Assembly: GCF_019218755.1 (NCBI RefSeq) | Contig: NZ_JAHUWZ010000003.1 | Location: 496,001 to 560,000 of the forward strand | Length of the DNA stretch: 64,000 nucleotides | Source of the DNA: Acidovorax sp. sif1233 | GTDB taxonomy: Bacteria; Pseudomonadota; Gammaproteobacteria; Burkholderiales; Burkholderiaceae_C | Direction: 5' to 3' | Program-made: the position numbers and the translations under genes | Shown here: positions 18,482 through 27,900 of the stretch, one piece after another | Numbering within the stretch: position 1 is the stretch's first letter | Layout: every line of letters begins with the position of its first letter | The notes under the pieces: model-generated | What the model saw: only the letters and a program-made list of their open reading frames with translations | What the model was told of the DNA's origin: nothing | Database searches by the model: none

Positions 18482-19036
18482 ATGGGCTATCTACTCCAAG
18501 GGCTGTTCGGAGAACGCTCACTCACCAAGGTCGCCGGCCTGTTTGCCCAGCAAAGCCAGGCCGAGACCTCCATGGCGCAGATGCTGCGCATCGGCGGCCT
18601 GCAGGCCGGACAGGTCCGGCTGCTGGGCCCGCAGGATGCGCGCGCATCGCGCCGCGACCTGTTCGCGCGCTCGCTCGAGCCGGAACCGCGCGGCATTGCC
18701 CGCACCTTCTTCCAGACCCACATCGTGGTGGGCGCCGCCGGGGCCGTGGCAGGCCTGGCGCTCTTTGCATGGTTCTACAACGCAGGCCACCCCATGATCG
18801 TGAGCAGCCCCCTGCTGGCCTTCATCGCCCTGGTGGGTTTTGGCACCACGTTCGGCATGCTGGGCGGGGGGCTCCTGTCGATGCGGCCCGACCACGTCCT
18901 GCTCATCACCAAGGTGCGCTCGGCGTTGCGCCACAACCACTGGGCCGTGGTCGCCCACCCCACCAGCGCGGAGCAGGCGGCCAGGGTCAAGGAGGTGCTG
19001 CAAGGCCACTCGGCCGAGGTGGTCAGCACCCTCTAG
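18482..19036 (+). CDS. Conserved membrane protein, function unknown
   Basis: A 184-residue protein I cannot place in a named family. Residues 1-70 are soluble and charged ([35 protein letters not shown]), two close transmembrane segments lie at about 78-98 and 107-130, and the C-terminal 50 residues ([20 protein letters not shown], then [16 protein letters not shown]) resemble a small alpha/beta domain where a residue range is read against a partner. AGGAGG lies 6 bases before the ATG, so expression looks efficient. A 290-base gene-free stretch precedes it, with a GCCGGGC/GCCCGGC hairpin just upstream. It converges on purN. Confidence 0.75.
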   Translation: MGYLLQGLFGERSLTKVAGLFAQQSQAETSMAQMLRIGGLQAGQVRLLGPQDARASRRDLFARSLEPEPRGIARTFFQTHIVVGAAGAVAGLALFAWFYNAGHPMIVSSPLLAFIALVGFGTTFGMLGGGLLSMRPDHVLLITKVRSALRHNHWAVVAHPTSAEQAARVKEVLQGHSAEVVSTL

Positions 19037-19076
19037 CCCGCTCACCACGGCGCATCCCCGCGCAACGGCGGGTGCG

Positions 19077-19658
19077 CTACAGGGCCCGCACCAGCGCCCG
19101 CACGGCGCGGGGGTAGATCACATGTTCCTGCGTGAGCACGCGGGCAGCCAGGGTGTCTGCCGTGTCGCCCGGCAGGACTGGCACCACCGCCTGGTCCAGG
19201 ATGGGCCCGACGTCCAGCTCCGCCGTCACCTGGTGCACCGTCACCCCCGCAAACCTGCAGCCCGCGTCGATGGCGCGCTGGTGCGTGTGCAGCCCCGTGA
19301 AAGCCGGCAGCAAAGAGGGGTGGATGTTGATCAGCCGCCCCGCATAGTGCGCCACGAAGCCGGGCGTGAGGATGCGCATGAACCCGGCCAGCACCACCAG
19401 CGCCGGGGCGTGGCGGTCGATGGTGGCGGCCAGTGCGGTGTCAAATGCCTCGCGGCTCGCGAACGCCCTGTGGTCCAGCGCCTCGGCGGCGATGCCCTGC
19501 TCGCGCGCGAAGGCCAGGCCGGCGGCCTCCGGCTTGTTGCTGACCACGGCGGCCACACGGGCGCCATGGCGCTGCTCCCAGTTCTCCTGCTGCGCGGTCC
19601 GCACGATGGCTGCCATGTTGGAGCCGCTGCCGGAGATCAAAATCACGATGTTCTTCAT
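19077..19658 (-). CDS. purN: Phosphoribosylglycinamide formyltransferase PurN
   Basis: A 193-residue folate-dependent GAR transformylase of purine synthesis. The phosphate-binding GSGSN is at 10-14, the [12 protein letters not shown] catalytic/folate motif at about 111-122, and the [13 protein letters not shown] segment carries the conserved aspartate near 149. Length is normal for PurN. The ATG at 19658 is only 39 bases from the start of the divergent DUF480 gene. The frame is open far upstream, but that stretch is antisense to the DUF480 gene and has no PurN character. Confidence 0.95.
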   Translation of the reverse strand: MKNIVILISGSGSNMAAIVRTAQQENWEQRHGARVAAVVSNKPEAAGLAFAREQGIAAEALDHRAFASREAFDTALAATIDRHAPALVVLAGFMRILTPGFVAHYAGRLINIHPSLLPAFTGLHTHQRAIDAGCRFAGVTVHQVTAELDVGPILDQAVVPVLPGDTADTLAARVLTQEHVIYPRAVRALVRAL

Positions 19659-19697
19659 AAATTGCACTGCGACGCTCAACCCCGGATTATCCCTGCC

Positions 19698-20402
19698 ATG
19701 CCATTCGACCCCGCAACCCGCCCCCTGACCCCGAACGAGGCCCGCGTGCTGGCCACGCTGATGGAAAAAGCCCGCACCGTGCCCGACAGCTACCCCATGT
19801 CGCTCAACGGCCTGCTCACGGGCTGCAACCAGAAGACCAGCCGCGACCCGGTGATGCACCTGAGCGACGCCGACGCCCAGGAGGCCTTGGACTCGCTCAA
19901 GCTCCTCACGCTGGCCTTCGAGACCACCGGCAACCGCACCACGCGCTGGGAGCACAACTTCCAGCGCGGCGTGGGCGTGCCCGAGCAGTCGGCCGTGCTG
20001 CTGGGCCTGTTGATGCTGCGCGGGCCGCAGACGGCGGGCGAGCTGCGCATCAACGCCGAGCGCTGGTACCGGTTCGCCGACATCTCCTCGGTGGAGGCCT
20101 TCCTCGACGAGCTGCAGGAGCGCAGCGCCGAAAAAGGCGGCCCGCTGGTGGTGCTGCTGCCCCGCGCGCCCGGCGCGCGCGAGCAGCGCTGGGCGCACCT
20201 GCTGTGCGGGCCGGTCGATACCCACAGCGCCGCCGTTCCCGCCCCGGGCAGCGGCGGTGGCGGCACGCCGGCCGCACTGCAGGCGCGGGTGGAGGCGCTG
20301 GAAGCCCAGGTGGCGGGCCTGCGCGCCACCGTGGAACGGCTGTGCGCCGAACTGGGCATCGCCCCCGCGCCGGATGGAATGTCGCCACCCGGACAGGAAT
20401 AA
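19698..20402 (+). CDS. DUF480 (YceH-like) protein
   Basis: A 234-residue protein with the DUF480/YceH signature: [20 protein letters not shown], then [31 protein letters not shown] and a C-terminal coiled coil (about residues 195-220, [20 protein letters not shown]). The fold is a double winged helix in the family; biological role is uncertain. It diverges from purN with a 39-base gap, so both promoters must reach into coding sequence. It lies 46 bases ahead of the acyl-CoA dehydrogenase pair and could be co-transcribed with it. Confidence 0.9.
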   Translation: MPFDPATRPLTPNEARVLATLMEKARTVPDSYPMSLNGLLTGCNQKTSRDPVMHLSDADAQEALDSLKLLTLAFETTGNRTTRWEHNFQRGVGVPEQSAVLLGLLMLRGPQTAGELRINAERWYRFADISSVEAFLDELQERSAEKGGPLVVLLPRAPGAREQRWAHLLCGPVDTHSAAVPAPGSGGGGTPAALQARVEALEAQVAGLRATVERLCAELGIAPAPDGMSPPGQE

Positions 20403-20448
20403 AACGAACGACCGTGCTACAAACAGGACTTCTCAGGAGACAAGCCGC

Positions 20449-21630
20449 ATGGATCTCGCATTCACCCCCGAAGAACAGGCCTTCCGCGAAGAAGTTCGCG
20501 CATGGGTCCACGCCAACCTACCCCAGGAAATTTCCCACAAGGTCCACAACGCCTTGCGCCTGACCCGTGCAGACATGCAGGGCTGGGCCAAGATTCTGGG
20601 CAAGAAGGGCTGGCTCGGCTTCGGCTGGCCCAAGGAATTCGGCGGCCCTGGCTGGACCGCCGTGCAAAAGCACCTGTTCGAAGAAGAGTGCGCGCTCGCC
20701 GGCGCGCCGCGCATCATCCCCTTCGGCCCCGTGATGGTGGCCCCGGTGATCATGGCCTTCGGCAATGCCGAACAGCAAAAGCGCTTCTTGCCCGGCATCG
20801 CCAGCGGCGAAGTCTGGTGGAGCCAGGGCTACAGCGAACCGGGCTCGGGCTCGGACCTGGCCTCGGTCAAGACCCGCGCCGAGCGCGTGGGCGACAAGTA
20901 CATCGTCAACGGCCAGAAGACCTGGACCACGCTCGGCCAGCACGGCGACTGGATGTTCAACCTGGTGCGCACCAGCACCGAGGGCAAGCCCCAGACGGGC
21001 ATCTCCTTCCTGCTGCTGGACATGAAGTCCAAGGGCGTGACCGTGCGCCCCATCAAGCTGCTCGACGGCGAGTGCGAGGTCAACGAGGTGTTCTTCGACA
21101 ACGTCGAAGTGCCTGCAGAGAACCTGATCGGCGAAGAGAACAAGGGCTGGACCTACGCCAAGCACCTGCTCTCCCACGAGCGCACCAACATCGCCGACGT
21201 GAACCGCAGCAAGCGCGAGCTGGAGCGCCTGAAGCGCATCGCCAAGACCGAGGGCATGTGGGACGACCAGCGCTTCCGCGACCAGATCGCCTTGCTGGAA
21301 GTGGACGTCGTGGCCCTCGAAATGCTGGTGCTGCGCGTGCTCTCGGCGGAAAAATCGGGCAAGAACTCGCTCGACATCGCCGGCCTGCTCAAGATCAAGG
21401 GCAGCGAGATCCAGCAGCGCTACGCCGAACTGATGATGCTGGCCGCCGGCCCGTTCAGCCTGCCCTTCATCGAAGAAGCGATGGAAGCGGGCTGGCAAGG
21501 CGACTTCCCTGGCGGCGTCACCGCCAACGCGCCGCTGGCGTCCACCTACTTCAACCTGCGCAAGACCACGATCTACGGCGGCAGCAATGAAGTCCAACGC
21601 AACATCGTGGCTCAGACCGTCCTCGGCTGA
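20449..21630 (+). CDS. Acyl-CoA dehydrogenase, FadE17/CaiA-like subunit 1
   Basis: A 393-residue flavoprotein of the acyl-CoA dehydrogenase family. The FAD-loop motif WWSQGYSEPGSGSDLASVKT (about residues 125-145) and the C-terminal YGGSNEVQRNIVAQTVLG motif are clear. AGGAGA precedes the ATG at 20449. It and the next gene are 24 bases apart, a common two-subunit arrangement in which two divergent ACADs form a heteromer that oxidises side-chain or branched acyl-CoA (steroid, aromatic or terpenoid chains). Substrate is not predictable here, and no thiolase, ligase or hydratase is in view. Confidence 0.9.
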   Translation: MDLAFTPEEQAFREEVRAWVHANLPQEISHKVHNALRLTRADMQGWAKILGKKGWLGFGWPKEFGGPGWTAVQKHLFEEECALAGAPRIIPFGPVMVAPVIMAFGNAEQQKRFLPGIASGEVWWSQGYSEPGSGSDLASVKTRAERVGDKYIVNGQKTWTTLGQHGDWMFNLVRTSTEGKPQTGISFLLLDMKSKGVTVRPIKLLDGECEVNEVFFDNVEVPAENLIGEENKGWTYAKHLLSHERTNIADVNRSKRELERLKRIAKTEGMWDDQRFRDQIALLEVDVVALEMLVLRVLSAEKSGKNSLDIAGLLKIKGSEIQQRYAELMMLAAGPFSLPFIEEAMEAGWQGDFPGGVTANAPLASTYFNLRKTTIYGGSNEVQRNIVAQTVLG

Positions 21631-21654
21631 ACCCAAGTTCCAGGAGACAAGAAC

Positions 21655-22770
21655 ATGGATTTCGATTTTTCTGACGACCAGGAACAACTGCGCGATGCCG
21701 TGCGCAAGTGGGTGGACAAGGGCTACACCTTCGAGCGCCGCCGCGCCGCCGTGGCCGCTGGCGGCTTCGACCGCGCCGCGTGGGGCGAGCTGGCCGAGCT
21801 GGGCCTGACCGCACTCACCGTGCCCGAAGCCCACGACGGCATGGGCCAGGGCGCCATCGACGCCATGGTGGTGGCCGAGGAACTGGGCCGCGGCATGGTG
21901 CTCGAGCCCATCGCCCAGGCCTTCATCGCCAGCAGCGTGCTGTCGCAATACGGCACTGCCGCCGTGCAAGCCGCCTGGCTGCCCCGCGTGGCCAGCGGCG
22001 AGGCGCTGGTGGTACTGGCCTACCAGGAGCGCAAGGCGCGCTACCGCCTGGACGTTTGTGAAGCAAAAGCCACTCAAGCGCAATCAGGACATGCGGTAAC
22101 AGCTACAAAAAGCATAGTAGCCGCCGGTGACCAGGCCGATGCCTTCATCGTGCCGGCGCAGCTGGACGGCAAGATCGCCCTCTTCCTCGTGGAACGTTCG
22201 GCCGCTGGCGTGACCACGCGGGGCTACGTCACGCAGGACGGCAGCCGCGCGGCGGAAGTGCAGCTGGCCAACGCCCCCGCCACGCTCATCACCACCGACG
22301 GCCTGGCCGCGCTGGAGCTGGCCGTGGACACCGGCATCGCCGCCACCTGCGCCGAGGCCGTGGGCGTGATGGACAAGACGGTGTCGCTGACCGTCGAATA
22401 CATGAACCAGCGCAAGCAGTTCGGTGTGTTCATCGCCAGCTTCCAGGCGCTGCGCCACCGCGTGGCCGACATGAAGATGCAGCTGGAGCTGGCCCGTTCG
22501 ATGAGCTACTACGCCAGCCTCAAGCTGGGCGCCCCCGCCGCCGAACGCCGCGCCGCCATGGCGCGCGCCAAGGTGCAGCTGGGCCAATCGATGCGCTTCG
22601 TGGGCCAGCAATCGGTGCAGCTGCACGGCGGCATCGGCGTGACCGACGAATACATCGGCAGCCACTACTTCAAGAAACTCACGCAGCTGGAAATGACCTT
22701 TGGCGACACGCTGCACCACCTGGGCGAGGTGTCGAGCCGCATGCAGGACACCGCAGGCGTGTTTGCCTGA
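21655..22770 (+). CDS. Acyl-CoA dehydrogenase, partner subunit 2
   Basis: A 371-residue acyl-CoA dehydrogenase-like protein starting MDFDFSDDQEQLRDAV. The C-terminal FVGQQSVQLHGGIGVTDEY motif matches the family. The middle FAD region is degenerate relative to subunit 1: residues 134-156 (VCEAKATQAQSGHAVTATKS plus three) are encoded by an AT-rich interspersed repeat. This subunit is probably the non-catalytic or weakly FAD-binding partner of the upstream protein, translated from the same mRNA (CAGGAGACAAG ribosome site). A terminator follows the stop. Confidence 0.88.
   Translation: MDFDFSDDQEQLRDAVRKWVDKGYTFERRRAAVAAGGFDRAAWGELAELGLTALTVPEAHDGMGQGAIDAMVVAEELGRGMVLEPIAQAFIASSVLSQYGTAAVQAAWLPRVASGEALVVLAYQERKARYRLDVCEAKATQAQSGHAVTATKSIVAAGDQADAFIVPAQLDGKIALFLVERSAAGVTTRGYVTQDGSRAAEVQLANAPATLITTDGLAALELAVDTGIAATCAEAVGVMDKTVSLTVEYMNQRKQFGVFIASFQALRHRVADMKMQLELARSMSYYASLKLGAPAAERRAAMARAKVQLGQSMRFVGQQSVQLHGGIGVTDEYIGSHYFKKLTQLEMTFGDTLHHLGEVSSRMQDTAGVFA
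22055..22122 (-). repeat. Interspersed TAGCTG-type repeat, copy d (inside acyl-CoA dehydrogenase 2)
   Basis: On the minus strand it reads GCTACTATGCTTTTTGTAGC, then TGTTACCGCATGTCCTGATT, then GCGCTTGAGTGGCTTTTGCT. It is the longest copy (about 68 bases), keeps the core GTAGCTGnnAnCGC and shows the CTGATTG and GGCTTTTGC tails. It is AT-rich inside a GC-rich gene and fully translated. Confidence 0.75.
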
Positions 22771-22794
22771 AGAGGACTGTCACGCAACCATGCA

Positions 22795-22831
22795 ATGCTC
22801 GTGGGCCCACCGGTCCACGGGCATTTTTTCT
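22795..22831 (+). terminator. Rho-independent terminator after the acyl-CoA dehydrogenase pair
   Basis: ATGCTCGTGG and CCACGGGCAT pair (one T-G wobble) around a 10-base loop and are followed by TTTTTTCTTT. It ends 16 bases before the esterase start, so the esterase either uses its own promoter nearby or partial read-through. Confidence 0.85.
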
Positions 22832-22846
22832 TTCTGGAGCCCCCTC

Positions 22847-24241
22847 ATGAACACCACGCACTTGCTGCCACGCCGCTCCCTTCTGGTGGCCGCCGCTGCC
22901 GCCGCCAGCCTGGCCCTGGCGGGCTGCGCCACCCGCAGCCCCAGCCTGGCGGAGGCGCCGCCCATCGTCTTCGTGCATGGCAACGGCGACACCGCCGCGC
23001 TGTGGCAGACCACCGTGTGGCGGTTCGAGTCGAACGGCTGGCCGCGCGAACGCCTGCACGCCATCGACGTGCCCTACCCGCTCTCGCGCGACGAGGACAG
23101 CAAGCCCCAGCCCGGCCGCACCTCGGCGGCGGAGCACATGGCCTACCTGAAGGCCGAGGTGGACAAGGTGCTCCAGGCCACCGGCGCCCGGCAGGTCGTG
23201 CTGGTGGGCAACTCGCGCGGCGGCAATGCCATCCGCAACTACGTCTACAACGGCGGCGGCGACCAGACCGTGAGCCACGCCATCCTCGGCGGTACGCCCA
23301 ACCACGGCGTGTGGGCGGTTCCAGGCTTTCGGGAAGGCAACGAGTTCTCGGGCACCGGCCCGTTCCTCAAGGCCCTGAATGCCCCCAAGAACGCCGCAGG
23401 GGACGAGGTGAGCGGCCCGGTGAAATGGCTGACCATCCGCTCGGACAACAACGACAAGTTCGCCCAGCCCGACGGCGTGTGGATCGGCGCCAAGGGCACG
23501 GCCACCAACGTCACGGCCGCGGGCCCCGAGCTCAAGGGCGCCACCAACGTGGTCATCCCGCGCATCGACCACCGCGAGACATCCTATTCACCCGCCGCGT
23601 TCGAGGCCACCTACCGCTTCATCACCGGCAAGGCCCCGGCACGCACCGAGATCGCCGCCGAGAAGGCCGTGGTGCTGAATGGCAAGGTCACCGGCCTGGG
23701 CGTGGATTCCACCGACCCCAGGACCGGCAATTTCAGCAACAACCTGCCCCTGCCGGGGGCGCAGCTGGAGGTGTACACGACCGACCCCGCCACCGGCGCC
23801 CGCACCGGCGGCGCCTTGCTGCGCAAGGCCGTGGGCGCGGATGGCCAGTGGGGCCCGCTCGCCGTCCCCACCGGCTCGCCCATCGAGTTCGTGATCACCG
23901 CGCCCGGCTACGCCACCACCCACATCTACCGCAGCGGCTTCCCGCGCGGCAGCGACCTGATCCACCTGCGCCCTGAACGCATGGCCGACGCGGACAAGGG
24001 CGCGGACAGCATCATCACCCTGGCCCGCCCCCGCGGCTACCTGGACCCGGCGCGCGACAGGATGCTGCTGGACGGCGCCCCGCCCGCTGGCGTGCCCCCC
24101 GGAGCGGGCGTGGCATCCGCCAAGGTCAAGCCCGCTGGCGGCGTGCGCGGCATCGCGGCCGAATTCAACGGCGAACGGGTAACGGGCCAGACCTGGCCGG
24201 CGGCGCAAGGGCATGTGGTGATGCTGGAAATCAGCCAGTAA
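22847..24241 (+). CDS. Tat-type lipoprotein alpha/beta-hydrolase (lipase/esterase with C-terminal beta domain)
   Basis: A 464-residue secreted hydrolase. The N-terminus has a twin-arginine pair (PRRSLL, R9-R10), a hydrophobic stretch and a lipobox LAGC with C27, so it is predicted to be an exported lipoprotein. The catalytic domain has the oxyanion HGNGD (44-48) and nucleophile elbow GNSRGG with S123. After about residue 230 comes a beta-rich domain (LNGKVTGLGVDSTDPRTGNF and APGYATTHIYRSGFPRGSDL), like the C-terminal domain of some lipases that binds lipid. Likely substrates are lipids or polyhydroxyalkanoate oligomers; this is inference. It follows a terminator and ends at another. The ATG at 22847 fits GGAG 6-9 bases upstream. 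Confidence 0.85.
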   Translation: MNTTHLLPRRSLLVAAAAAASLALAGCATRSPSLAEAPPIVFVHGNGDTAALWQTTVWRFESNGWPRERLHAIDVPYPLSRDEDSKPQPGRTSAAEHMAYLKAEVDKVLQATGARQVVLVGNSRGGNAIRNYVYNGGGDQTVSHAILGGTPNHGVWAVPGFREGNEFSGTGPFLKALNAPKNAAGDEVSGPVKWLTIRSDNNDKFAQPDGVWIGAKGTATNVTAAGPELKGATNVVIPRIDHRETSYSPAAFEATYRFITGKAPARTEIAAEKAVVLNGKVTGLGVDSTDPRTGNFSNNLPLPGAQLEVYTTDPATGARTGGALLRKAVGADGQWGPLAVPTGSPIEFVITAPGYATTHIYRSGFPRGSDLIHLRPERMADADKGADSIITLARPRGYLDPARDRMLLDGAPPAGVPPGAGVASAKVKPAGGVRGIAAEFNGERVTGQTWPAAQGHVVMLEISQ

Positions 24242-24271
24242 GCAAGGCGCCGGCAGCGGCATGCATGGAAA

Positions 24272-24310
24272 AACCCCACGGGCGGCAAGCGCCCGTGGGG
24301 TTGTTTTTTT
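24272..24310. terminator. Strong terminator between the esterase and DUF3617 genes
   Basis: AACCCCACGGGC and GCCCGTGGGGTT form a 12-bp stem with a 7-base loop, followed by TTGTTTTTTT on the plus strand; A-rich bases before it give a T-run on the minus strand, so it can serve both convergent genes. Confidence 0.92.
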
Positions 24311-24338
24311 GTCCTGGGAGGGAAAGCACGCACGGGCG

Positions 24339-24872
24339 TCAGTGCGAGTGCCCCCCATGGCCTTCGCGCTGCTTGAGGCTGTCGACGATGTTGACGGTCA
24401 CGCCGTTGGGCAACACCATGTCCGAGGGCTTCATGCCCGGCCTGCAGTCTCCCAGGCGGCGCCCGCTGAACTGCGTCACGCCGGCGTTGCCGTGGGGAAC
24501 GGGCTGGGAATAGGACACCTCGAACTGCCCTTGGTAGGACTCCTGGAAGTCGCCCGACAGCTGGATGCGCGCGGTGACCCGGTTGTCGTGCACGAAACAC
24601 ACCGTCTGGACGTCGAACCGGGTGCCGTTCTCTCCCTTCTTCACGCGTGTTTCATGGCAATGCTCCTGCCCCGGAACCACGGCAAGCAGGGTCACCGCGT
24701 CCACCTGGGGCGTCGTGCACTGCAGCACCTTCTGCTGGCGCATCACCGACTGGCCAGCAGCGGCGATGGAGACCTCCCACAGGCCCGGCTTGCGCGCCGG
24801 CAGGGTGTCGGCCTGGGCCAGCGGCAGGCCCAGCGAGAGGGACAAAGAGGCGGCTACAACGAGAGGTTTCAT
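24339..24872 (-). CDS. DUF3617 family periplasmic protein
   Basis: A 177-residue exported protein. MKPLVVAASLSLSLGLPLAQ with an Ala cleavage site near 21 is a signal peptide. The mature part has the DUF3617 pattern: KPGLWEVS near the start, a Cys in the VLQCTT loop, paired cysteines around residues 72 and 92, and the later RRLGDCRPG segment with its cysteine. The C-terminus is histidine-rich (REGHGGHSH), suggesting metal contact. Function of the family is unknown. It is 93 bases downstream of the CTERM gene on the same strand, separated by a hairpin. Confidence 0.85.
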   Translation of the reverse strand: MKPLVVAASLSLSLGLPLAQADTLPARKPGLWEVSIAAAGQSVMRQQKVLQCTTPQVDAVTLLAVVPGQEHCHETRVKKGENGTRFDVQTVCFVHDNRVTARIQLSGDFQESYQGQFEVSYSQPVPHGNAGVTQFSGRRLGDCRPGMKPSDMVLPNGVTVNIVDSLKQREGHGGHSH

Positions 24873-24894
24873 GGATTCAGGGGGTAACGGTGGA

Positions 24895-24922
24895 GCGCCA
24901 GGCTCCGGGGGGGGCCTGGCGC
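24895..24922. terminator. Hairpin downstream of the CTERM gene
   Basis: GCGCCAGGC and GCCTGGCGC form a perfect 9-bp stem with a 10-base G-rich loop. No T-run follows on the minus strand, so it may be a factor-dependent end or RNA-stabilising hairpin rather than a classical terminator. Confidence 0.5.
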
Positions 24923-24965
24923 ATCCGGGTTGCCGTATCTGTCTATCTGTCAGCGCATCAGCGCA

Positions 24966-27900
24966 TCAGCGGCCCAGCCGGCGGCGGTGCACCCACACCA
25001 TGGCGGCGAGCAGGGCCGACAGGAGGACCATGCACCACTCCGACAGCGTGGGAATGGCATTGGCGTCCACCGGGGCGGGTGCGAACCGGAACACGGCCGC
25101 GCAGTCCGCCGCCACGGACGGGATGGTGTAGGTGGTGAAGTTCGCGTTGAAGCTGCCGCCACCGCAGGTGCTGGAGGCATCCCATGCAGCGCGCATGCCC
25201 TTGGCAGGCGACAGCACGATCACCGCGTTCGTCCCCGGCATGACGGACTGCGTCGCAGGGCTGACGGTTCCGCCGCCGGAAAGGACGGAGGCCGCCACCA
25301 CCGGGTTCGGCACGAAGGCAAATACCGCGGAGCAGTTGGCCGCCACGCCGGGGACGGTGTACACCGTGCTGTCGGCATTGAAGCTGCCGCCCGTGCAGGT
25401 GCTGGAGCCATGCAGCGTCGCATGCAAACCCGCGGCGGGAGACAGCGTGACCAGCGCGCTGGCGCCGGGTGGCACGGACTGCGCACCGGGACTGACGGTA
25501 CCGCTGCCAGAAAGCACGGAGGCCGTCACCACCGGGTTCGGAACGAAGGCGAACGACACGGAACAGGCTGCCGCCACGCCCGGGACGGTGAACACCGTGC
25601 TGTCGGCATTGAAGCTGCCGCCCGTGCAGGTGCTGCCTGCCGCCAGGGTGGCGCGCTGGCCGGCGCCCGGCGTGAGCGTGACGACGGCCGTGCCCCCCAC
25701 TGCCACCGATTGCGACGCAGGCGTGACGCTGCCGCTTCCGGATGCCACGGAAGCCGTCACCGCCACGGGCGCCAGGAAACCGAAGTTCACCGTGCAGTCG
25801 GCAGGCACCGGGGCAATGGTGTAGGTGGTGCCGGACCAGGTGCCTGCGGGGCAGGAGCCCGTGGGCGGGGCGCTGGTGTAGCCGGTGGTCGGCGTCACCA
25901 CGTAGGACACGGAGCCCCCGTTCAGCACCGTCTTCGGCGCATTCGGCGTGATGGCGCCGCCGGTGCCCACAGACGGCGTGACCGTGGCCACGCCGGAGTT
26001 CACGAAGCTGAAGTTGACCACGCAGTTTTGGGCAATCGCGTTGGTCGTGTAGGTGCTGCCCACCAGCGCGCCGCCAGTCTGTGCGCCGCCGGCGGCGCAG
26101 TTGTCGGTGATGACCGGTGCGTAGCCCGCATTCGGCATGACCATGAACGAGGTGGTGCCGCCCGGTGCGACAGGCTGCGTCACGGCAGGGGTCACGGAGC
26201 CGTTGGCGCCCACCACGGGCGTCACATCCAGGGGGATGGTGAAGCTCGCGGTCACGGTCTTGGAAGCATCCATGGACACGGTGCAGCTGGTGGCCGCGCC
26301 CGAGCAGCCGCCGCCGCTCCAGCCCGTGAAGATGGAGCCGGCCGGCGCCGTGGCGTAGAGGATGACCTCGGCGCCGCCAGGCTGGTCGGAGGCGCAGCTG
26401 GCTCCGCAGGAGATGCCCAAGGGCACCGAAGTGACCGTGCCCGTGCCGATCGTGTGAACCTGCAGGTTGAACAGCCCCGCCCCCACGGGATCGGAGTCGG
26501 TGGCCGTGTTGTTGGAGCTTTCACGGTCCCGCACGCCAGCCGGTGCCGTCACCGTGGCCGTGTGCCGGATCGTGCCTGCGCCGCTGGCGGACGGGTCGGC
26601 CTGGGCCGCGATGGTGTAGGTGAGCGTTCCACCGACCGGCACCGGGTCCGGCAGGGTCTGGCTCACGGGCCCCGTGCCCGAGGCCAGCGGGCACACGGCC
26701 CCGCCCGATGCCGCGCAGGTCCATGCGATGCCGGTCAGCGATGCCGGGGCCAGCTCCTGGACCATGGCGCCAGCCGGCACCGCGGTCGGGCCGAGGTTGG
26801 TCACCGTCATGGCGTAGGTGAGGGCCTGCCCCCAGATCACGGCGTTCTGTCCGTCGGACAGGGCCACGCTCAGGTCGACCAGGGGGTCCGTGGTGATCTG
26901 GCTCTGGACCAGCGGCCCGAGCAACGGCGATATCGCATCGCCCACGATGGAATAGTTGCCGTGGTTGATGGGGCCGGTGGTGAGCGCCGGCGCCACGAAC
27001 GACAGCTGGAGCGTGCCGCTGCTGCCCGGGTTCAGGGTTCCCAGGGGGCAGGAGATGCTATCGATCTCGTTGCCCGCGGTGCCGGACACACTGGTCGTGC
27101 ACGCGGCGGGCACGGAGCCCGGATCGATGCGCAGATTCCTGGGTGTTCCCGGCGTGTTGTCTTGCGGGGACACGATGGTCACCACGGTGCTCGTGAGGGG
27201 TACGTCACCCTGGTTCGAGTACGAATAGGTGTAGTCCACGCTGCCGTTGGCAGCCGCGTACTCCGGCGCATCGGCCTTGATGCCGGGGCCCGGCAGGTTG
27301 GTCAGGCCGGCCCCCGAATCGACGTAGATGTGGCCCGAGTGCCCGCTCTGGCTGCAGCCCGCCGCGATCACGGTGACCTTGACCTGATCGCCCACATCCA
27401 GCACGCCCTCCCCGGGCGCGATATCGATGGTCTGCCAGTTGGTGTACTGGAAGCCCCCCACGGTCTGCCAGGGCACGCCGGACTGGCCCGAAAAGTTGAA
27501 CGTGTAGAACAGCTGCTTGTTCTTGGTGACGTTGTACACCTCGACAAAGAAGTAGGGCTGCTCGTGCCCGGAGTGTCCGGGGTTCTGCAGCACCGGGGCG
27601 ATGGCGAAACGCACGTGCGCCTTGCCGTCCGCCGGGTCCACGTCGGCCAGCGTCATCACGGCCGTCTGGTCGATGGCGGCGGCGCGGTTCTGGGCGCCCA
27701 GGTAGTTGACGCGCGCGCTCTTGGCCCCATAGAGCGGGAAACGCACTTGCCCACTGACGTTGATGTCGGAGTCATTGCCCACGGCATCGGTCGGCGCGGG
27801 CGTGGAGGTGGTGTTGGGCGTCAGCCCCAGATCACTCTCCGAGCCGGGCGGGAAGTTGGCCAGCGCAATGCCGGCACCGGGCACACGCAGGTGCCGGATG

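Noticed and set aside
25068..25760. Possible CRISPR-like array because of regular repeats
   Set aside because: Unit is 231 bases with no short repeat/spacer pattern, and it encodes tandem protein modules in one frame.
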